From positions 4,740-68,739 of the forward strand of contig NZ_CALUCZ010000016.1 in the NCBI RefSeq assembly GCF_943914685.1: a stretch of 64,000 nt of DNA, read 5' to 3'. This DNA is from an uncultured Mobiluncus sp. GTDB lineage: Bacteria > Actinomycetota > Actinomycetes > Actinomycetales > Actinomycetaceae. This document shows positions 17,787 to 27,235 of the stretch, piece after piece. Both the position numbers and the translations under genes were made by a program. The stretch's first letter is position 1. Every line of letters starts with the position of its first letter. A model generated the notes under the pieces. It was not told the origin of the DNA. It searched no databases and saw nothing but the letters and a program-made list of their open reading frames with translations.

Positions 17787-18290
17787 CTAAATTTGATCGG
17801 TGATGGACTTCGATCCGCGTCCAATCGCGACGTTGCCCGATTGGACGATTTCACGAACTCCGTACGGCTCCAACTCGCGCAACAGAGCCGCATGTTTCGC
17901 CGGAGAACCAATGGATTCGATGACCAAGGTGCCTCGTGACACGTCCACGACATGAGCCCGGAACAGTTCCACAATCTGGAGCACCGCGGTTCGATTCGTA
18001 TCGTCAGCCGAAACTTTGATGAGCACGAGTTCCCTCTCAACGGCTCGTTCGGGCTCCAACTCCACGATTTTCAGCACGTTCACCAGCTTGTTCAGCTGTT
18101 TCGTGACCTGTTCCAGGGAAACTTCGGAAACATCGACCACGATGGTGATGCGCGAAATCTCGGGTTTCTCAGTTTCTCCCACCGCGAGGGATTGAATGTT
18201 AAAGGCACGGCGGGCAAACAGCGCCGCCACGCGGGTCAAAACGCCGGGCTTGTTTTCGACAAGCACCGACAGGGTATGTGTCATACTCAT
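17787..18290 (-). CDS. ilvH: Acetolactate synthase small (regulatory) subunit
   Basis: Regulatory partner of IlvB that confers valine feedback inhibition. 167 aa with the N-terminal ACT domain (HTLSVLVENKPGVLTRVAALF, FNIQSLAVG) and the C-terminal small-subunit domain (FRAHVVDVSRGTLVIE). It begins 2 nt after the ilvB stop, so it is co-translated with the large subunit. Confidence 0.96.
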   Translation of the reverse strand: MSMTHTLSVLVENKPGVLTRVAALFARRAFNIQSLAVGETEKPEISRITIVVDVSEVSLEQVTKQLNKLVNVLKIVELEPERAVERELVLIKVSADDTNRTAVLQIVELFRAHVVDVSRGTLVIESIGSPAKHAALLRELEPYGVREIVQSGNVAIGRGSKSITDQI

Positions 18291-18292
18291 GT

Positions 18293-20134
18293 TTAGTCCT
18301 CCCAGGTCACAGTCTTGTCAGGGGCATAAATGACTTTGTCGTTGGTCTGCCCGGCGGGAACCATCGGGAACACCATGGCATCGGGGCTAACCAGCACCTC
18401 CACCACGACCGGACGGTCGTCAATCTGGTGAGCTTTCTCCAGGGCTTTTCGCAGGTCTTTCGGGTCGGTAACCCGAATGCCCTCAGCTCCGTAGGCTTTC
18501 GCCAAAAGCATGAAATCGGGGATTCCCACCCGGTTTGCCTCGTCGAGGTTACGGGCTCCGTCATGCAGGTCAGTCTGAGAATAGCGTTCGTTATAGAACA
18601 AGGTCTGCCACTGGCGCACCATTCCCAGCGAGGAGTTGTTGATAAGCAGCACCTTTATCGGGATATGCAGTTGGGTGCAGGTGGCCAGTTCCTGATTCGT
18701 CATCTGGAACGAGCCGTCACCGTCAATGAGCCAGACTTCCCGATCCGGATTGGCAACTTTTGCACCCATCGCGGCGGGCACACCGAATCCCATCGTTCCC
18801 AAGCCACACGACGAAATATAGGTGCGCGGATAACGGTAGGTCATAAATTGGGACGCCCACATCTGGTGCTGGCCTACCCCGGTGACCACAATCGCGTCGT
18901 CGTCGCTGACCTCATCGAGCACCTTGATAGCCTTTTGCGGGCTGACTAGGCCGTCCAACGTATCGTCGAAGTACGCGGGGTACTTGTCTTTCAGTTTGGT
19001 CAAGGACTTCATCCACGGGGTCAAGTCCGGCCGGCCATACTGTTTGTAGGCTTGGGGCAGTGCCCGCAGCAGCGCCGCGACGACCTCTTTCAAATCCCCC
19101 ACAATAGGGACATCGGCGTGACGAATCTTTGAGATTTCGGCGGCGTCGATATCAACGTGGATGACCTTAGCGTGTGGAGCAAAGGATTTCACGTCCCCGG
19201 TAACCCGGTCATCGAAACGCGTGCCGAGCGCAATCAGCAAGTCTGCCTGTTGCATCGACAGCACCGCGGACACGCAACCGTGCATCCCCGGCATTCCCAT
19301 GTGCTGCGGGGAATCATCGGGGAAGGCTCCGCGCGCGGTCAGGGTGGTGACTACGGGGGCGCCGGTGGCATCAGCCAATTCTTTCAGCTCAGCTGTCGCC
19401 CCAGCGGCAATAATCCCGCCGCCGATGTAGAGCACCGGGCGATGCGCCGCCGCGATTTCGGTGGCCGCCGCCGCAACTTGCTGTTTGGAAGGCTTGCCGG
19501 GCAGTTTGTATCCGGGTAGCTCCATCGGCGGGGGCCAGGTGAAAGCCATCTTTTTGTTCTGGGCAGTTTTCGTGATGTCCACCAAAACCGGTCCGGGACG
19601 CCCGGAGGAAGCGATGAAGAAGGCCTCCGCTAGGCGGGAGGGAATGTCCTGGGGACGAGTCACCAGGAAACTATGTTTCGTCAGGGGCATGGACGCGCCC
19701 ACAATGTCGGATTCCTGGAAAGCATCGGTGCCGATAGACTCCGCTCCGACCTGGCCGGTTATCGCGACCACCGGAACCGAATCCATCATGGCGTCGGCCA
19801 GACCGGTCAAAAGGTTCGTCGCGGCCGGTCCCGAAGTCACCAACGCTACCCCGGTTTTCCCGGTGGATTTCGCGTAGCCCTCAGCGGCATGGGCGGCGCC
19901 CTGTTCATGACGGGCCAGTACGAAGTTCAGTTTCTTTGAGTCATACAGCGGATCGAAAGTGGAGAGAATCGCCCCGCCGGGAATCCCGAAAATATCGGTC
20001 ACTCCCAATTCCTCCAGGGTGCGAATGACAGCTTTCGCACCGGTCATGACCTCCCCGCGAGCTGCGGGATCAATTTCGTTGGGGGTCTCCTCGGGGCCAT
20101 AGGCTCCCATGGATTTCTTTTCTGGTTCGCTCAT
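18293..20134 (-). CDS. ilvB: Acetolactate synthase large (catalytic) subunit
   Basis: TPP- and FAD-dependent enzyme joining two pyruvates, or pyruvate and 2-ketobutyrate. I take the ATG at 20134 (613 aa): a TACAGT -10 box ends 7 nt before it and no ribosome site exists, so the mRNA is probably leaderless. The in-frame ATG at 20176 would lie upstream of that promoter. TPP domain 1 has the catalytic Glu in LARHEQGAAHAAEGYA. The central domain follows, and the C-terminal TPP motif reads GDGSFQMTNQELATC then LINNSS. Operon ilvB-ilvH-ilvC, then the transporter and leuB. Confidence 0.96.
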   Translation of the reverse strand: MSEPEKKSMGAYGPEETPNEIDPAARGEVMTGAKAVIRTLEELGVTDIFGIPGGAILSTFDPLYDSKKLNFVLARHEQGAAHAAEGYAKSTGKTGVALVTSGPAATNLLTGLADAMMDSVPVVAITGQVGAESIGTDAFQESDIVGASMPLTKHSFLVTRPQDIPSRLAEAFFIASSGRPGPVLVDITKTAQNKKMAFTWPPPMELPGYKLPGKPSKQQVAAAATEIAAAHRPVLYIGGGIIAAGATAELKELADATGAPVVTTLTARGAFPDDSPQHMGMPGMHGCVSAVLSMQQADLLIALGTRFDDRVTGDVKSFAPHAKVIHVDIDAAEISKIRHADVPIVGDLKEVVAALLRALPQAYKQYGRPDLTPWMKSLTKLKDKYPAYFDDTLDGLVSPQKAIKVLDEVSDDDAIVVTGVGQHQMWASQFMTYRYPRTYISSCGLGTMGFGVPAAMGAKVANPDREVWLIDGDGSFQMTNQELATCTQLHIPIKVLLINNSSLGMVRQWQTLFYNERYSQTDLHDGARNLDEANRVGIPDFMLLAKAYGAEGIRVTDPKDLRKALEKAHQIDDRPVVVEVLVSPDAMVFPMVPAGQTNDKVIYAPDKTVTWED

Positions 20135-20141
20135 GCACTCA

Positions 20142-20147
20142 ACTGTA
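20142..20147 (-). promoter_or_regulatory. -10 box of ilvB (leaderless start)
   Basis: TACAGT on the minus strand, 7 nt before the ATG of ilvB. The -35 region is not clear. Confidence 0.45.
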
Positions 20148-20229
20148 ACTCTGGGGCTAAAAGGAATGAAACCCACAAGGGGAAAATCTCACTATGTGGA
20201 TTCTGAACCGAATAATGAGACGCTTCCCT

Positions 20230-20247
20230 ACGGGGCAAAAACCCCGT
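20230..20247. repeat. Hairpin in the ilvB / ThrE divergent region
   Basis: ACGGGG and CCCCGT flank a CAAAAA loop, giving a perfect 6-bp stem. It lies about 100 nt upstream of both divergent genes and has no T-run. Role unknown. Confidence 0.35.
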
Positions 20248-20336
20248 CATAAACCCGGAAACGGTAGCCACGGGCGCTTTAAAACTCAGGGTAGCCTTAT
20301 TACCACCGCTGGCTGTGCCCTTAGTCCCGAAAATTC

Positions 20337-21890
20337 GTGCCAGACAGATGGTTAAATCTTTTTGTGTTACCGAAATTGCATTTCTCGAGTCGTGTAAAAA
20401 ATCAAACCGCGTCGTTTCTCTCGCAGCGCTTCGAACGACTGCGTGGCGAACGCAGCCGCGCCTTTACCCCCAAGAAAAAGGCCGCCGACCAGCCTATTGA
20501 AGTTAATACCCAGAGAATGGTGGAATACGAAAAAATCCGTATCCAGCTCACTGACATGTCGCGCACGATTATGCGCTTAGGCCACATGTTGCAAACCTGC
20601 GGTGCCTCCGCCTACCGGATTAAGATTTCTATGGCGCGCTTGGCTACCGCGTTGGGAGCCGATGAACACCACGTCCAAGTCACCTTCGGCGAAATCAGTT
20701 CTACCGTCTACCTGCGCCCTTTTTCTCGTACCGAAATCTCAGAACAGAGGGACTTTGGCACCAACGCGGCCAAACTTGATCGACTCCGGCTATTTATCCA
20801 AAACATCAAAACGGACACACCCGTCAGCGAGGCAAATCGGCTCATGGATCGCATTGAGTCCTACAAGCCTGAGTTCAATAAAGTTGCCAACACTCTGGCA
20901 GCTGGTTTTGCCTGCGCCTGCTTCTGTTTCCTGAACCGCGGCGGGCTCATCGAGTGCATTCTGGCCGGTTTAGCGGCCGGATTCGGACAAACCGTGCGCC
21001 GATTGATGATGTCAAAGAAAACAAACCATTTTGCGGTCTGGATGACCGCTGGTTTTGCTGCCTCCCTGGTCTACATCGGCTGCGCCGAGCTGATGGAAAC
21101 GATACTGCAGCGCGCCTATTCACCAGCGGTTCTGGCAGCTATACCGCCGTGGATAACGGCTGATCCTCTCGGATTCCGGGTGGGAATTGTCTCCGCGGTA
21201 CTGTTTTTGGTTCCCGGTTTCCCTCTCATTACCTCGATGCTCGATTTGGTTCGCCTGGACCTCTCCGCCGGGATACCGCGCCTGGTTTATACCTTGATGT
21301 TGATTATTTCAGCCGGAGCGAGCGTGTGGATTGTGTCCCTGACTTTCCACTGGGCGGTAGACCCCGCGGTGAACCCGCCTCTGGAGGGACATTGGCTATA
21401 CCTCGCCCGAACACTCTGTTCATTTGTGGCCTCTGCCGGGTTCGCCATGCTGTTCAATTCGACCCGGCGACTGTGTGTTTACGCCGGGCTGATCTGTGCC
21501 CTAGTCAATCCGTTGCGTTTTTTCGTTGTGGAATCGGGATTCAATTGGCAGTTTTCGGTAGGGCTGGAGGCGCTGGCAATTGGTCTGCTCGCTGATTTTA
21601 TCTCCCGTCTGTCGAACTTTAACTATTCACGAGTATCGCTGTCCGTGCCGGCAGCGGTGCTGATGGTTCCTGGGGTCCCCCTCTATTCAGCTTTAGTACA
21701 CCTCAACGAGGGGAATGCGATGGGAGCTATCGCCTCCCTCTCCGAAGTGTCCGTGGTCATCTTAGCCATCGGCATCGGACTTTCCGCAGCCCGGATGCTC
21801 ACGGATCGAAATTGGCTGCAAGACAAGGAAATTGTCGACACCCACCCCGTTCTTAATGCCGACGCTGACGATTCTTTCAGTATGCGCTGA
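20337..21890 (+). CDS. Threonine/serine exporter family protein (ThrE)
   Basis: Membrane exporter of 517 aa related to ThrE, which exports threonine and serine. The cytoplasmic N-terminal part of the ThrE domain starts near residue 61 (MVEYEKIRIQLTDMSRTIMR) and keeps LGHMLQTCGASAYRIK. About ten hydrophobic segments follow from residue ~190 (ThrE and ThrE_2 halves fused). GTG 20337 gives a basic 60-residue extension; ATG 20517 directly at the domain is the alternative start, and neither has a strong ribosome site. It lies divergent from ilvB, which suggests amino acid export linked to the pathway. Confidence 0.85.
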   Translation: MPDRWLNLFVLPKLHFSSRVKNQTASFLSQRFERLRGERSRAFTPKKKAADQPIEVNTQRMVEYEKIRIQLTDMSRTIMRLGHMLQTCGASAYRIKISMARLATALGADEHHVQVTFGEISSTVYLRPFSRTEISEQRDFGTNAAKLDRLRLFIQNIKTDTPVSEANRLMDRIESYKPEFNKVANTLAAGFACACFCFLNRGGLIECILAGLAAGFGQTVRRLMMSKKTNHFAVWMTAGFAASLVYIGCAELMETILQRAYSPAVLAAIPPWITADPLGFRVGIVSAVLFLVPGFPLITSMLDLVRLDLSAGIPRLVYTLMLIISAGASVWIVSLTFHWAVDPAVNPPLEGHWLYLARTLCSFVASAGFAMLFNSTRRLCVYAGLICALVNPLRFFVVESGFNWQFSVGLEALAIGLLADFISRLSNFNYSRVSLSVPAAVLMVPGVPLYSALVHLNEGNAMGAIASLSEVSVVILAIGIGLSAARMLTDRNWLQDKEIVDTHPVLNADADDSFSMR

Positions 21891-21958
21891 TAAACTTACT
21901 CTGGAGATTTTCCCTACCACTATGGTGGGTTCCATTATGACTGTCTGGGGAGGACAAT

Positions 21959-23542
21959 TTGTTTGAATTTTTAGCAGCCCAACCAATTGTGCTTTTAGCA
22001 GCTTTACTGGGAATTGGCATGGCCTTTGGGCATATCAAAATCAAAGGCGTTTCCCTAGGAGCTGCCGCGGTATTGTTCCTCGCTATTGGCGTTTCGGCTT
22101 GGGCTAGTGCCTCTGGCGTGAAACTCATGATCCCGAAGGAAATCGCGGTACTGGGACTATCTCTGTTCGCATTTTGCATTGGTTCGAACTCTGGGGCGAA
22201 CTTTTTTGCAACCCTGCAAACTGCGTGGAAATCAATCCTGCTGCTGGTCGGAGCCTATGTGGGAGTCAGCGCTGTCGCGGTGGGAATCGGCACCTTGCTG
22301 GGGATGCCGATTAGCCAAATTGTGGGAACCCTCTCCGGGGCGCTGACGAACACTCCGATGCTCGAGGCGGGAGGGGAAACGTCCGGGGACATCGCCACCG
22401 CCACGGTCGGTTATTCCATTGCTTACCTTTACGGCGTTCTCGGAATGCTCTTTTTTGCCTCGCTGGCATTGAAAAAAGGGAAAAATGACCGAGACGCGCC
22501 CAGTCCCGTCGTGTCAAAAACGATTCGAGTGGAAACCGACACCCAACCTCGCTTGGGCGAAATTTTCGAGAGATTCGACGAAAAATTGGCTTTTTCACGT
22601 CTGCGTCGCGGCGAACAAGGACCGATTACCCGACCCAATATGTCTGATACGCTCAACCCCGGCGATTTAATTACGATTGTGGGCGAATCCTCAGCCGTTC
22701 ACACCATTATCGAAGAATTGGGCCATTCTTCCTCTCATTCGCTGCAGACCGACCGCAGCTACCTCGACTACCGGCGCATCACTCTTTCCGATGCCTCCAA
22801 AGCTGGTAAGACCATTGCGGAACTCAACATGGGTGACCGCTTTGGCGCTACGGTGTCACGAGTTCGACGCGGAGACGTAGACATGGTGGCTTACCCGGAC
22901 TTTACTTTGCAGTTGGGCGACCGGCTGCGCGTGGTAGCACCAAAATCTAACATCGCTACCATCACCAAATACTTGGGCGATTCCACCCGCGGACTCACCT
23001 CTCTCAACCCGGTAGCGCTGGGCATTGGGATGACTTTAGGGTTCCTCATCGGTGAAATTCCCATTCCTAATCCCGGAGGCGGATACTTCAACATCGGGTA
23101 TGCCGCCGGAATCATCATTATGGGATTGATTATGGGCCGCGTGGGGCGCATCGGTCCTTTCGTAACCACCCTGCCCTACACCACGGGTCAAGTCTTGGGT
23201 GAGATTGGTCTGCTACTGTTCCTAGCTCAAGCCGGAACGAACGCCGGTGGCTCCATTCAAACCGCTTTCACCGGCGGGGATTGGTGGAAGATTTTACTTC
23301 TCGGGTTCATCATCACCAATCTTTTTGGACTCACCCTGTTCATTCTGATGCGTCTGGTGGCCAAAATGGGAGGCACAAAGCTCTCCGGTTTCATGGGCGG
23401 AGCCCAAACCCAGCCGGCTGTGTTGGGATTCGCTAATGACCAAACCAACACCGACCCCCGGGTCTCCCTAGGCTATGCCATGGCTTATCCCGTAGCGATG
23501 ATTACCAAGATTCTGTGCGGAACCTTCGTCGGCATGCTCTAA
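21959..23542 (+). CDS. Aspartate:alanine exchanger (AAE) family transporter
   Basis: Membrane transporter of 527 aa with two YidE/YbjL repeat halves (each opening with a glycine-rich helix) separated by two RCK_C-like cytosolic domains. Each RCK_C domain ends in a LxPGDxITIVG or LxxGDRLRVVAP phrase. The family exchanges or exports amino acids such as aspartate, alanine or succinate; the substrate here is unknown. The start is TTG 21959, fixed by GGGGAGG 5 nt upstream. It ends 18 nt from the converging chemoreceptor gene. Confidence 0.88.
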   Translation: MFEFLAAQPIVLLAALLGIGMAFGHIKIKGVSLGAAAVLFLAIGVSAWASASGVKLMIPKEIAVLGLSLFAFCIGSNSGANFFATLQTAWKSILLLVGAYVGVSAVAVGIGTLLGMPISQIVGTLSGALTNTPMLEAGGETSGDIATATVGYSIAYLYGVLGMLFFASLALKKGKNDRDAPSPVVSKTIRVETDTQPRLGEIFERFDEKLAFSRLRRGEQGPITRPNMSDTLNPGDLITIVGESSAVHTIIEELGHSSSHSLQTDRSYLDYRRITLSDASKAGKTIAELNMGDRFGATVSRVRRGDVDMVAYPDFTLQLGDRLRVVAPKSNIATITKYLGDSTRGLTSLNPVALGIGMTLGFLIGEIPIPNPGGGYFNIGYAAGIIIMGLIMGRVGRIGPFVTTLPYTTGQVLGEIGLLLFLAQAGTNAGGSIQTAFTGGDWWKILLLGFIITNLFGLTLFILMRLVAKMGGTKLSGFMGGAQTQPAVLGFANDQTNTDPRVSLGYAMAYPVAMITKILCGTFVGML

Positions 23543-23560
23543 AGAGCTGTAGCCCCGACC

Positions 23561-25228
23561 TTAATGGTGGTAGCGGGAGACGAGTTTGCTTAGTTGGCTG
23601 GAGGAATCAGCAACCGCCTGACCGGCCTCCAGAGTGGTGCGCGCACCCTCCGCAGACTTCTCGGCTGTAGCCGAAACCGTCTCAATCGAACCCACAATAT
23701 CCTGAGTCGTCTGCGCAGCCCCACGAACCACCCCAAACATCTCATTCGTCGTCGCTGTCTGCTCCTCAACCGCCGAAGCAATCGTCTGTTGAGAATCATT
23801 AATCCGCGCAATAATCTCACTAATCTGAGTAATAGCCTCAGCCGCCTTGGTGGAGTCTTCCTGAATAGAACTGACCCGCTCAGAAATATCCGCCGTAGCC
23901 ACCGCAGTCTGCGCAGCCAAATCCTTAACCTCACCAGCAACCACCGCAAAGCCCTTACCAGCATCCCCCGCACGAGCCGCCTCAATAGTCGCATTCAACG
24001 CCAAAAGATTCGTCTGCTCCGCAATCGAAGTAATCGAATTCGTAATCTCCCCAATAGACTGCGAAGACTCACCCAACGTATCAATAACCTTCGTCGCCGA
24101 ACCCACCGACTCCACCGCCTCTTCTGAAATCTGCGATGCGGAGGTAGCCGACTCAGAAATCTGACGAATCGCCGCCTGCATTTCTTCCATCGCCGCGCTC
24201 AAAGTATCCATATTCGTAGCCAACAACTGCGCCTGCTCAGCAGCCCCCGCCGCGCGAGTACGGGTATCCTGAGCAGTCTCATCCAACTGGGCAGCCGTAT
24301 TCGCCAAATTACCGGCATGCTCCTGCAACCCCACAGAAGTACCGCTGACTTCCCCAATCAACTCATTAACCTGGTCATTTTGCCCGTTGAAAGCCTTGGC
24401 CAAATCCCGAATCTCCGGCACACCCGTATCATCACGCAACCGAAAACCCAAATCATACTGATCATGATTCTGCAAAGCCACAGTATGCCGAGACAAAGGC
24501 AACCGGACAGTTCGCAGCGCTGCAATCAGGAACATCAGCACCGATACCGCCAAAACGATAAATATAGCAATCAAAATATAGATGGTGATCTTTTGCAAGG
24601 AGGCGGCCCGGCCCATTTGGGTATCGGCGGCATTGGCGGACCCGGTTTCCAGCTGATTCAACATATTTAAAGGCGACATCACGGACTTGTAAGAATTGGA
24701 GTAAGTTTCCCCAAACACCATGTCTGAGGCTGTTTGCAGCTGCGCCTCCGCATCCATAGCCAATTCCTCGGGCGAGAATTGGAAGTTCTCCAAATCGTTG
24801 GGCAGAGCGCTAAAGTCAGCTCCGCGACTCAAAGCAGCCAAAGCCATGGCGTGAGTCTCAGTTTCTTGAGTGATTTTTCCTGCTTCCGAAGACTGCTGCA
24901 CCAGCTTGCTTTCATCTTCCGTACCACCGTTGTCGGCGATGAGGCTAGCTCCATACTCTAAATCGCGATTCACATAGACCTGGTTGAAGTAATCCATCAT
25001 GGCTTCTTCCAGGCCGGATATAACATAGACTCGCGCATTATCCGCCATATGCGTCCGGGCATTCTCTATGTAGGCAATCCCATTATTACGCCGGTTGGAT
25101 TCGTCTTGGGCTCGATTGACCTGACCTGTCGCGATGATGGTGCCAATTTGAGCGGCTACGCCCAAAATAGTCAGCGCCAGCACAACACTCATAGTGAATT
25201 TAATCATTGATGAAAAACGCATTTTCAT
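23561..25228 (-). CDS. Methyl-accepting chemotaxis protein in a binding-protein operon
   Basis: Chemoreceptor of about 555 aa: TM1 ~12-33, an external helical sensor of ~170 residues rich in acidic and polar residues, TM2 ~213-236, HAMP, and a signalling domain with tip EQTNLLALNATIEAARAGDA. Two ATGs (25228 and 25222) follow AGGGAGGAA; the second has the better spacing. It starts 17 nt after the stop of a periplasmic-type amino-acid-binding lipoprotein, which follows another such gene. The layout suggests the receptor senses ligand-loaded binding protein (inference). Confidence 0.94.
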   Translation of the reverse strand: MKMRFSSMIKFTMSVVLALTILGVAAQIGTIIATGQVNRAQDESNRRNNGIAYIENARTHMADNARVYVISGLEEAMMDYFNQVYVNRDLEYGASLIADNGGTEDESKLVQQSSEAGKITQETETHAMALAALSRGADFSALPNDLENFQFSPEELAMDAEAQLQTASDMVFGETYSNSYKSVMSPLNMLNQLETGSANAADTQMGRAASLQKITIYILIAIFIVLAVSVLMFLIAALRTVRLPLSRHTVALQNHDQYDLGFRLRDDTGVPEIRDLAKAFNGQNDQVNELIGEVSGTSVGLQEHAGNLANTAAQLDETAQDTRTRAAGAAEQAQLLATNMDTLSAAMEEMQAAIRQISESATSASQISEEAVESVGSATKVIDTLGESSQSIGEITNSITSIAEQTNLLALNATIEAARAGDAGKGFAVVAGEVKDLAAQTAVATADISERVSSIQEDSTKAAEAITQISEIIARINDSQQTIASAVEEQTATTNEMFGVVRGAAQTTQDIVGSIETVSATAEKSAEGARTTLEAGQAVADSSSQLSKLVSRYHH

Positions 25229-25245
25229 TTCCTCCCTGAAGAAAA

Positions 25246-26142
25246 TTAAGCAATCGGCGGATTTAAGGTTGCATAGTTGAGCGCGATGAATTCCTCACCC
25301 CAAGGCGCAAGTACATCTTTCAGCATTCCTGTATCCATCATCTTTTGGAGACCGGCTTGAATGGCTTTGGCCAGCTCAGGATTGTCTTTCGCAGTGACCG
25401 GACCCTGCGGCGCCACCTGGAAAGCCTCACCGATAGTGGCGAACTTCGGATTCCTCGACTCGGCGTAAGCCATAATCGGGCTCTCCCCGATGATGGCATC
25501 CAAGGTTCCGTCAGAAACCTGTTGCACCAACTTATCTTGGTCAGCATCAGAGACAATCTGTATCGCCGGTTTTCCAGCTTTCACACAAGAATCGCTGGCC
25601 GCCTGCAAAGTTTCGGCTTGAGTGGTGTCTGCCTGGGTGGCGACTTTCAATCCGCAAGAGTTGGCGGGATCGAAATTATTGGGGTTTCCCGCCTGGGTGC
25701 CATAGATATATCCCGATTTAATGTAGGCAACCATATTGGTCTGAGCCATTCGGGTCTTGTTAATAGTCATGGATGCCATGCCGATGTCATAGGTGCCATC
25801 GTTAACCTTGGGAATAATTGCGTCAAATTCTTCATCGGCAATTTTCAGTTCCGACACGCCCATCAGCTTCGACAAGGCTTTTAAGACATCGACTTCGTAG
25901 CCGACCGGCTGATTGTTGTCATCGAAGAACTCGGCGGGGGAATAGGGAATATCCATCGCGACCCGCAGCGTGTCTCGGTTTGCCTGCGGCACCATCGCCG
26001 CGATTTCAGAATCCGGTTTGATGGAATCGAAGTTATAAGATTTCACTTCCGCTGAACTGGTGGAGCCGGAACAAGAAGTAAGCGTTGCTCCCAACAAAGC
26101 TGCACCCGCTGCTGCCGAGATCATCTTCACTATGAGTTTCAT
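25246..26142 (-). CDS. Amino-acid-type substrate-binding lipoprotein (SBP_bac_3), copy 2
   Basis: 298 aa with a lipoprotein signal (hydrophobic stretch, lipobox TLTSC, Cys ~24), so anchored outside the membrane. The family-3 binding domain begins DTLRVAMDIPYSPAEFFDD and continues with QPVGYEVDVLKALSKLMG, IIPKVNDGTYDIGMASMTI and DAIIGESPIMAY. It is close in sequence to the copy at 26230-27132. The proteins share a C-terminal tail ending in YATLNPPIA and a QANRDTLRVAM segment, so they are a tandem duplication. Neither has a permease or ATPase partner nearby. The start ATG 26142 follows GGAGGAAGG at longer spacing. Confidence 0.9.
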   Translation of the reverse strand: MKLIVKMISAAAGAALLGATLTSCSGSTSSAEVKSYNFDSIKPDSEIAAMVPQANRDTLRVAMDIPYSPAEFFDDNNQPVGYEVDVLKALSKLMGVSELKIADEEFDAIIPKVNDGTYDIGMASMTINKTRMAQTNMVAYIKSGYIYGTQAGNPNNFDPANSCGLKVATQADTTQAETLQAASDSCVKAGKPAIQIVSDADQDKLVQQVSDGTLDAIIGESPIMAYAESRNPKFATIGEAFQVAPQGPVTAKDNPELAKAIQAGLQKMMDTGMLKDVLAPWGEEFIALNYATLNPPIA

Positions 26143-26229
26143 TGCCTTTGCCTTCCTCCCCTGAAAAGGGGCATCGCCAACAACTCTACCGTTCCATGGT
26201 ATCCCAGAGAGAAAAATTTGAAAGGGATT

Positions 26230-27132
26230 TCAGGCAATCGGTGGGTTTAGCGTGGCGTAGTGCAACGCTATAGTCTCTTCACCCCAGGGAGACAGCACAT
26301 CCGCAAGCATTCCCGTATCCATCATTTTTTGCAGACCAGCGCGCACCGCCTTGGCCAACTCCGCATTGTCTTTCGCGATGAAAGGACCCTGCGGAGCCGT
26401 CTCGAAGGGCTCCCCGAACATCTCAAAATTCTGGTATTTTGCCTGGTTATAGGCCAAAATGGGCGTTTCTCCAATGATGGCATCAATGCTTCCCTGGTCG
26501 ACCTGGGAAATCAATTTGTCCTGATCCGGCTCGGTAATGATGGTGACCGGCGACTTACCGATTAACACGCACTGATCACTGGCCGCCTGCAAGGTTTCGG
26601 CCTGCGTGGTGTCCGACTGCGCCGCCACAGTAAATCCACAGGGCGAGACCGGGTCAAAATCCTTCGGGTTATCTCGCTGGGTTGCATAGCTGTAACCTGC
26701 CTCAACATAGGACACCATATTGCCCTGACGGAGCCGCTCTTTATTCAACGTCAAAGCGGCCATGCCCAAATCATCGGTACCCTCGTTAACCTTGGGAATG
26801 ATGGAGTCAAAATCTTCGTCGATGAATTGCACTTCTTTGATGCCCATTACCTTAGCGAGAGCTTTTAAGACATCGACCTCATAGCCCACAGGCTGATTGG
26901 CGTCATCGAGAAATTCCGCCGGGGAATAATGCAGTTCCATAGCAACCCGCAGCGTATCCCGGTTTGCCTGCGGCACCATTGCCGCGATAGCCGGATTGGG
27001 TTTGATGGAATTAAAATCGTAAGACTGCATCACCCCCGATTTTCCTGCTAACGCACATGACGAAAGCGCCACTGCCGTCATTGCTACACACGCTGCTGCA
27101 ACCAACCTCATCGTGGGTTTCATGTCAGCCAA
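26230..27132 (-). CDS. Amino-acid-type substrate-binding lipoprotein (SBP_bac_3), copy 1
   Basis: About 300 aa; the lipobox ALSSC lies in a typical lipoprotein signal. The binding domain carries DTLRVAMELHYSPAEFLDD, VGYEVDVLKALAKVMG and DAIIGETPILAY. The start is either TTG 27132, close behind AGGAGG, or ATG 27123, 12 nt behind it. It is first of the three-gene cluster ending in the chemoreceptor, with an 87-nt gap to copy 2. Residue differences around the ligand cleft suggest the two copies bind different ligands. Confidence 0.9.
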   Translation of the reverse strand: MADMKPTMRLVAAACVAMTAVALSSCALAGKSGVMQSYDFNSIKPNPAIAAMVPQANRDTLRVAMELHYSPAEFLDDANQPVGYEVDVLKALAKVMGIKEVQFIDEDFDSIIPKVNEGTDDLGMAALTLNKERLRQGNMVSYVEAGYSYATQRDNPKDFDPVSPCGFTVAAQSDTTQAETLQAASDQCVLIGKSPVTIITEPDQDKLISQVDQGSIDAIIGETPILAYNQAKYQNFEMFGEPFETAPQGPFIAKDNAELAKAVRAGLQKMMDTGMLADVLSPWGEETIALHYATLNPPIA

Positions 27133-27172
27133 TTGCCTCCTGCTCTAGGACGAATCTCCGAAATTTAACCAG

Positions 27173-27186
27173 GGTTAGCACTAACC
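27173..27186. promoter_or_regulatory. Operator-like inverted repeat before the binding-protein cluster
   Basis: GGTTAG and CTAACC arms with a 2-nt centre lie about 40 nt upstream of copy 1. On the minus strand the repeat falls between a TTGCTT and a TTAAAT, which could be -35 and -10 elements with a 19-nt spacer. Repressor binding there is conjecture. Confidence 0.35.
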
Positions 27187-27235
27187 GAAGCAACCAGAAT
27201 TGTACTCCTACCTGGCTGAATATTCACTGAAAAAT

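Noticed and set aside
23590..24127. Arg/Leu-rich ORFs on both strands in the third chemoreceptor
   Set aside because: Frame shadows of the repetitive signalling domain.
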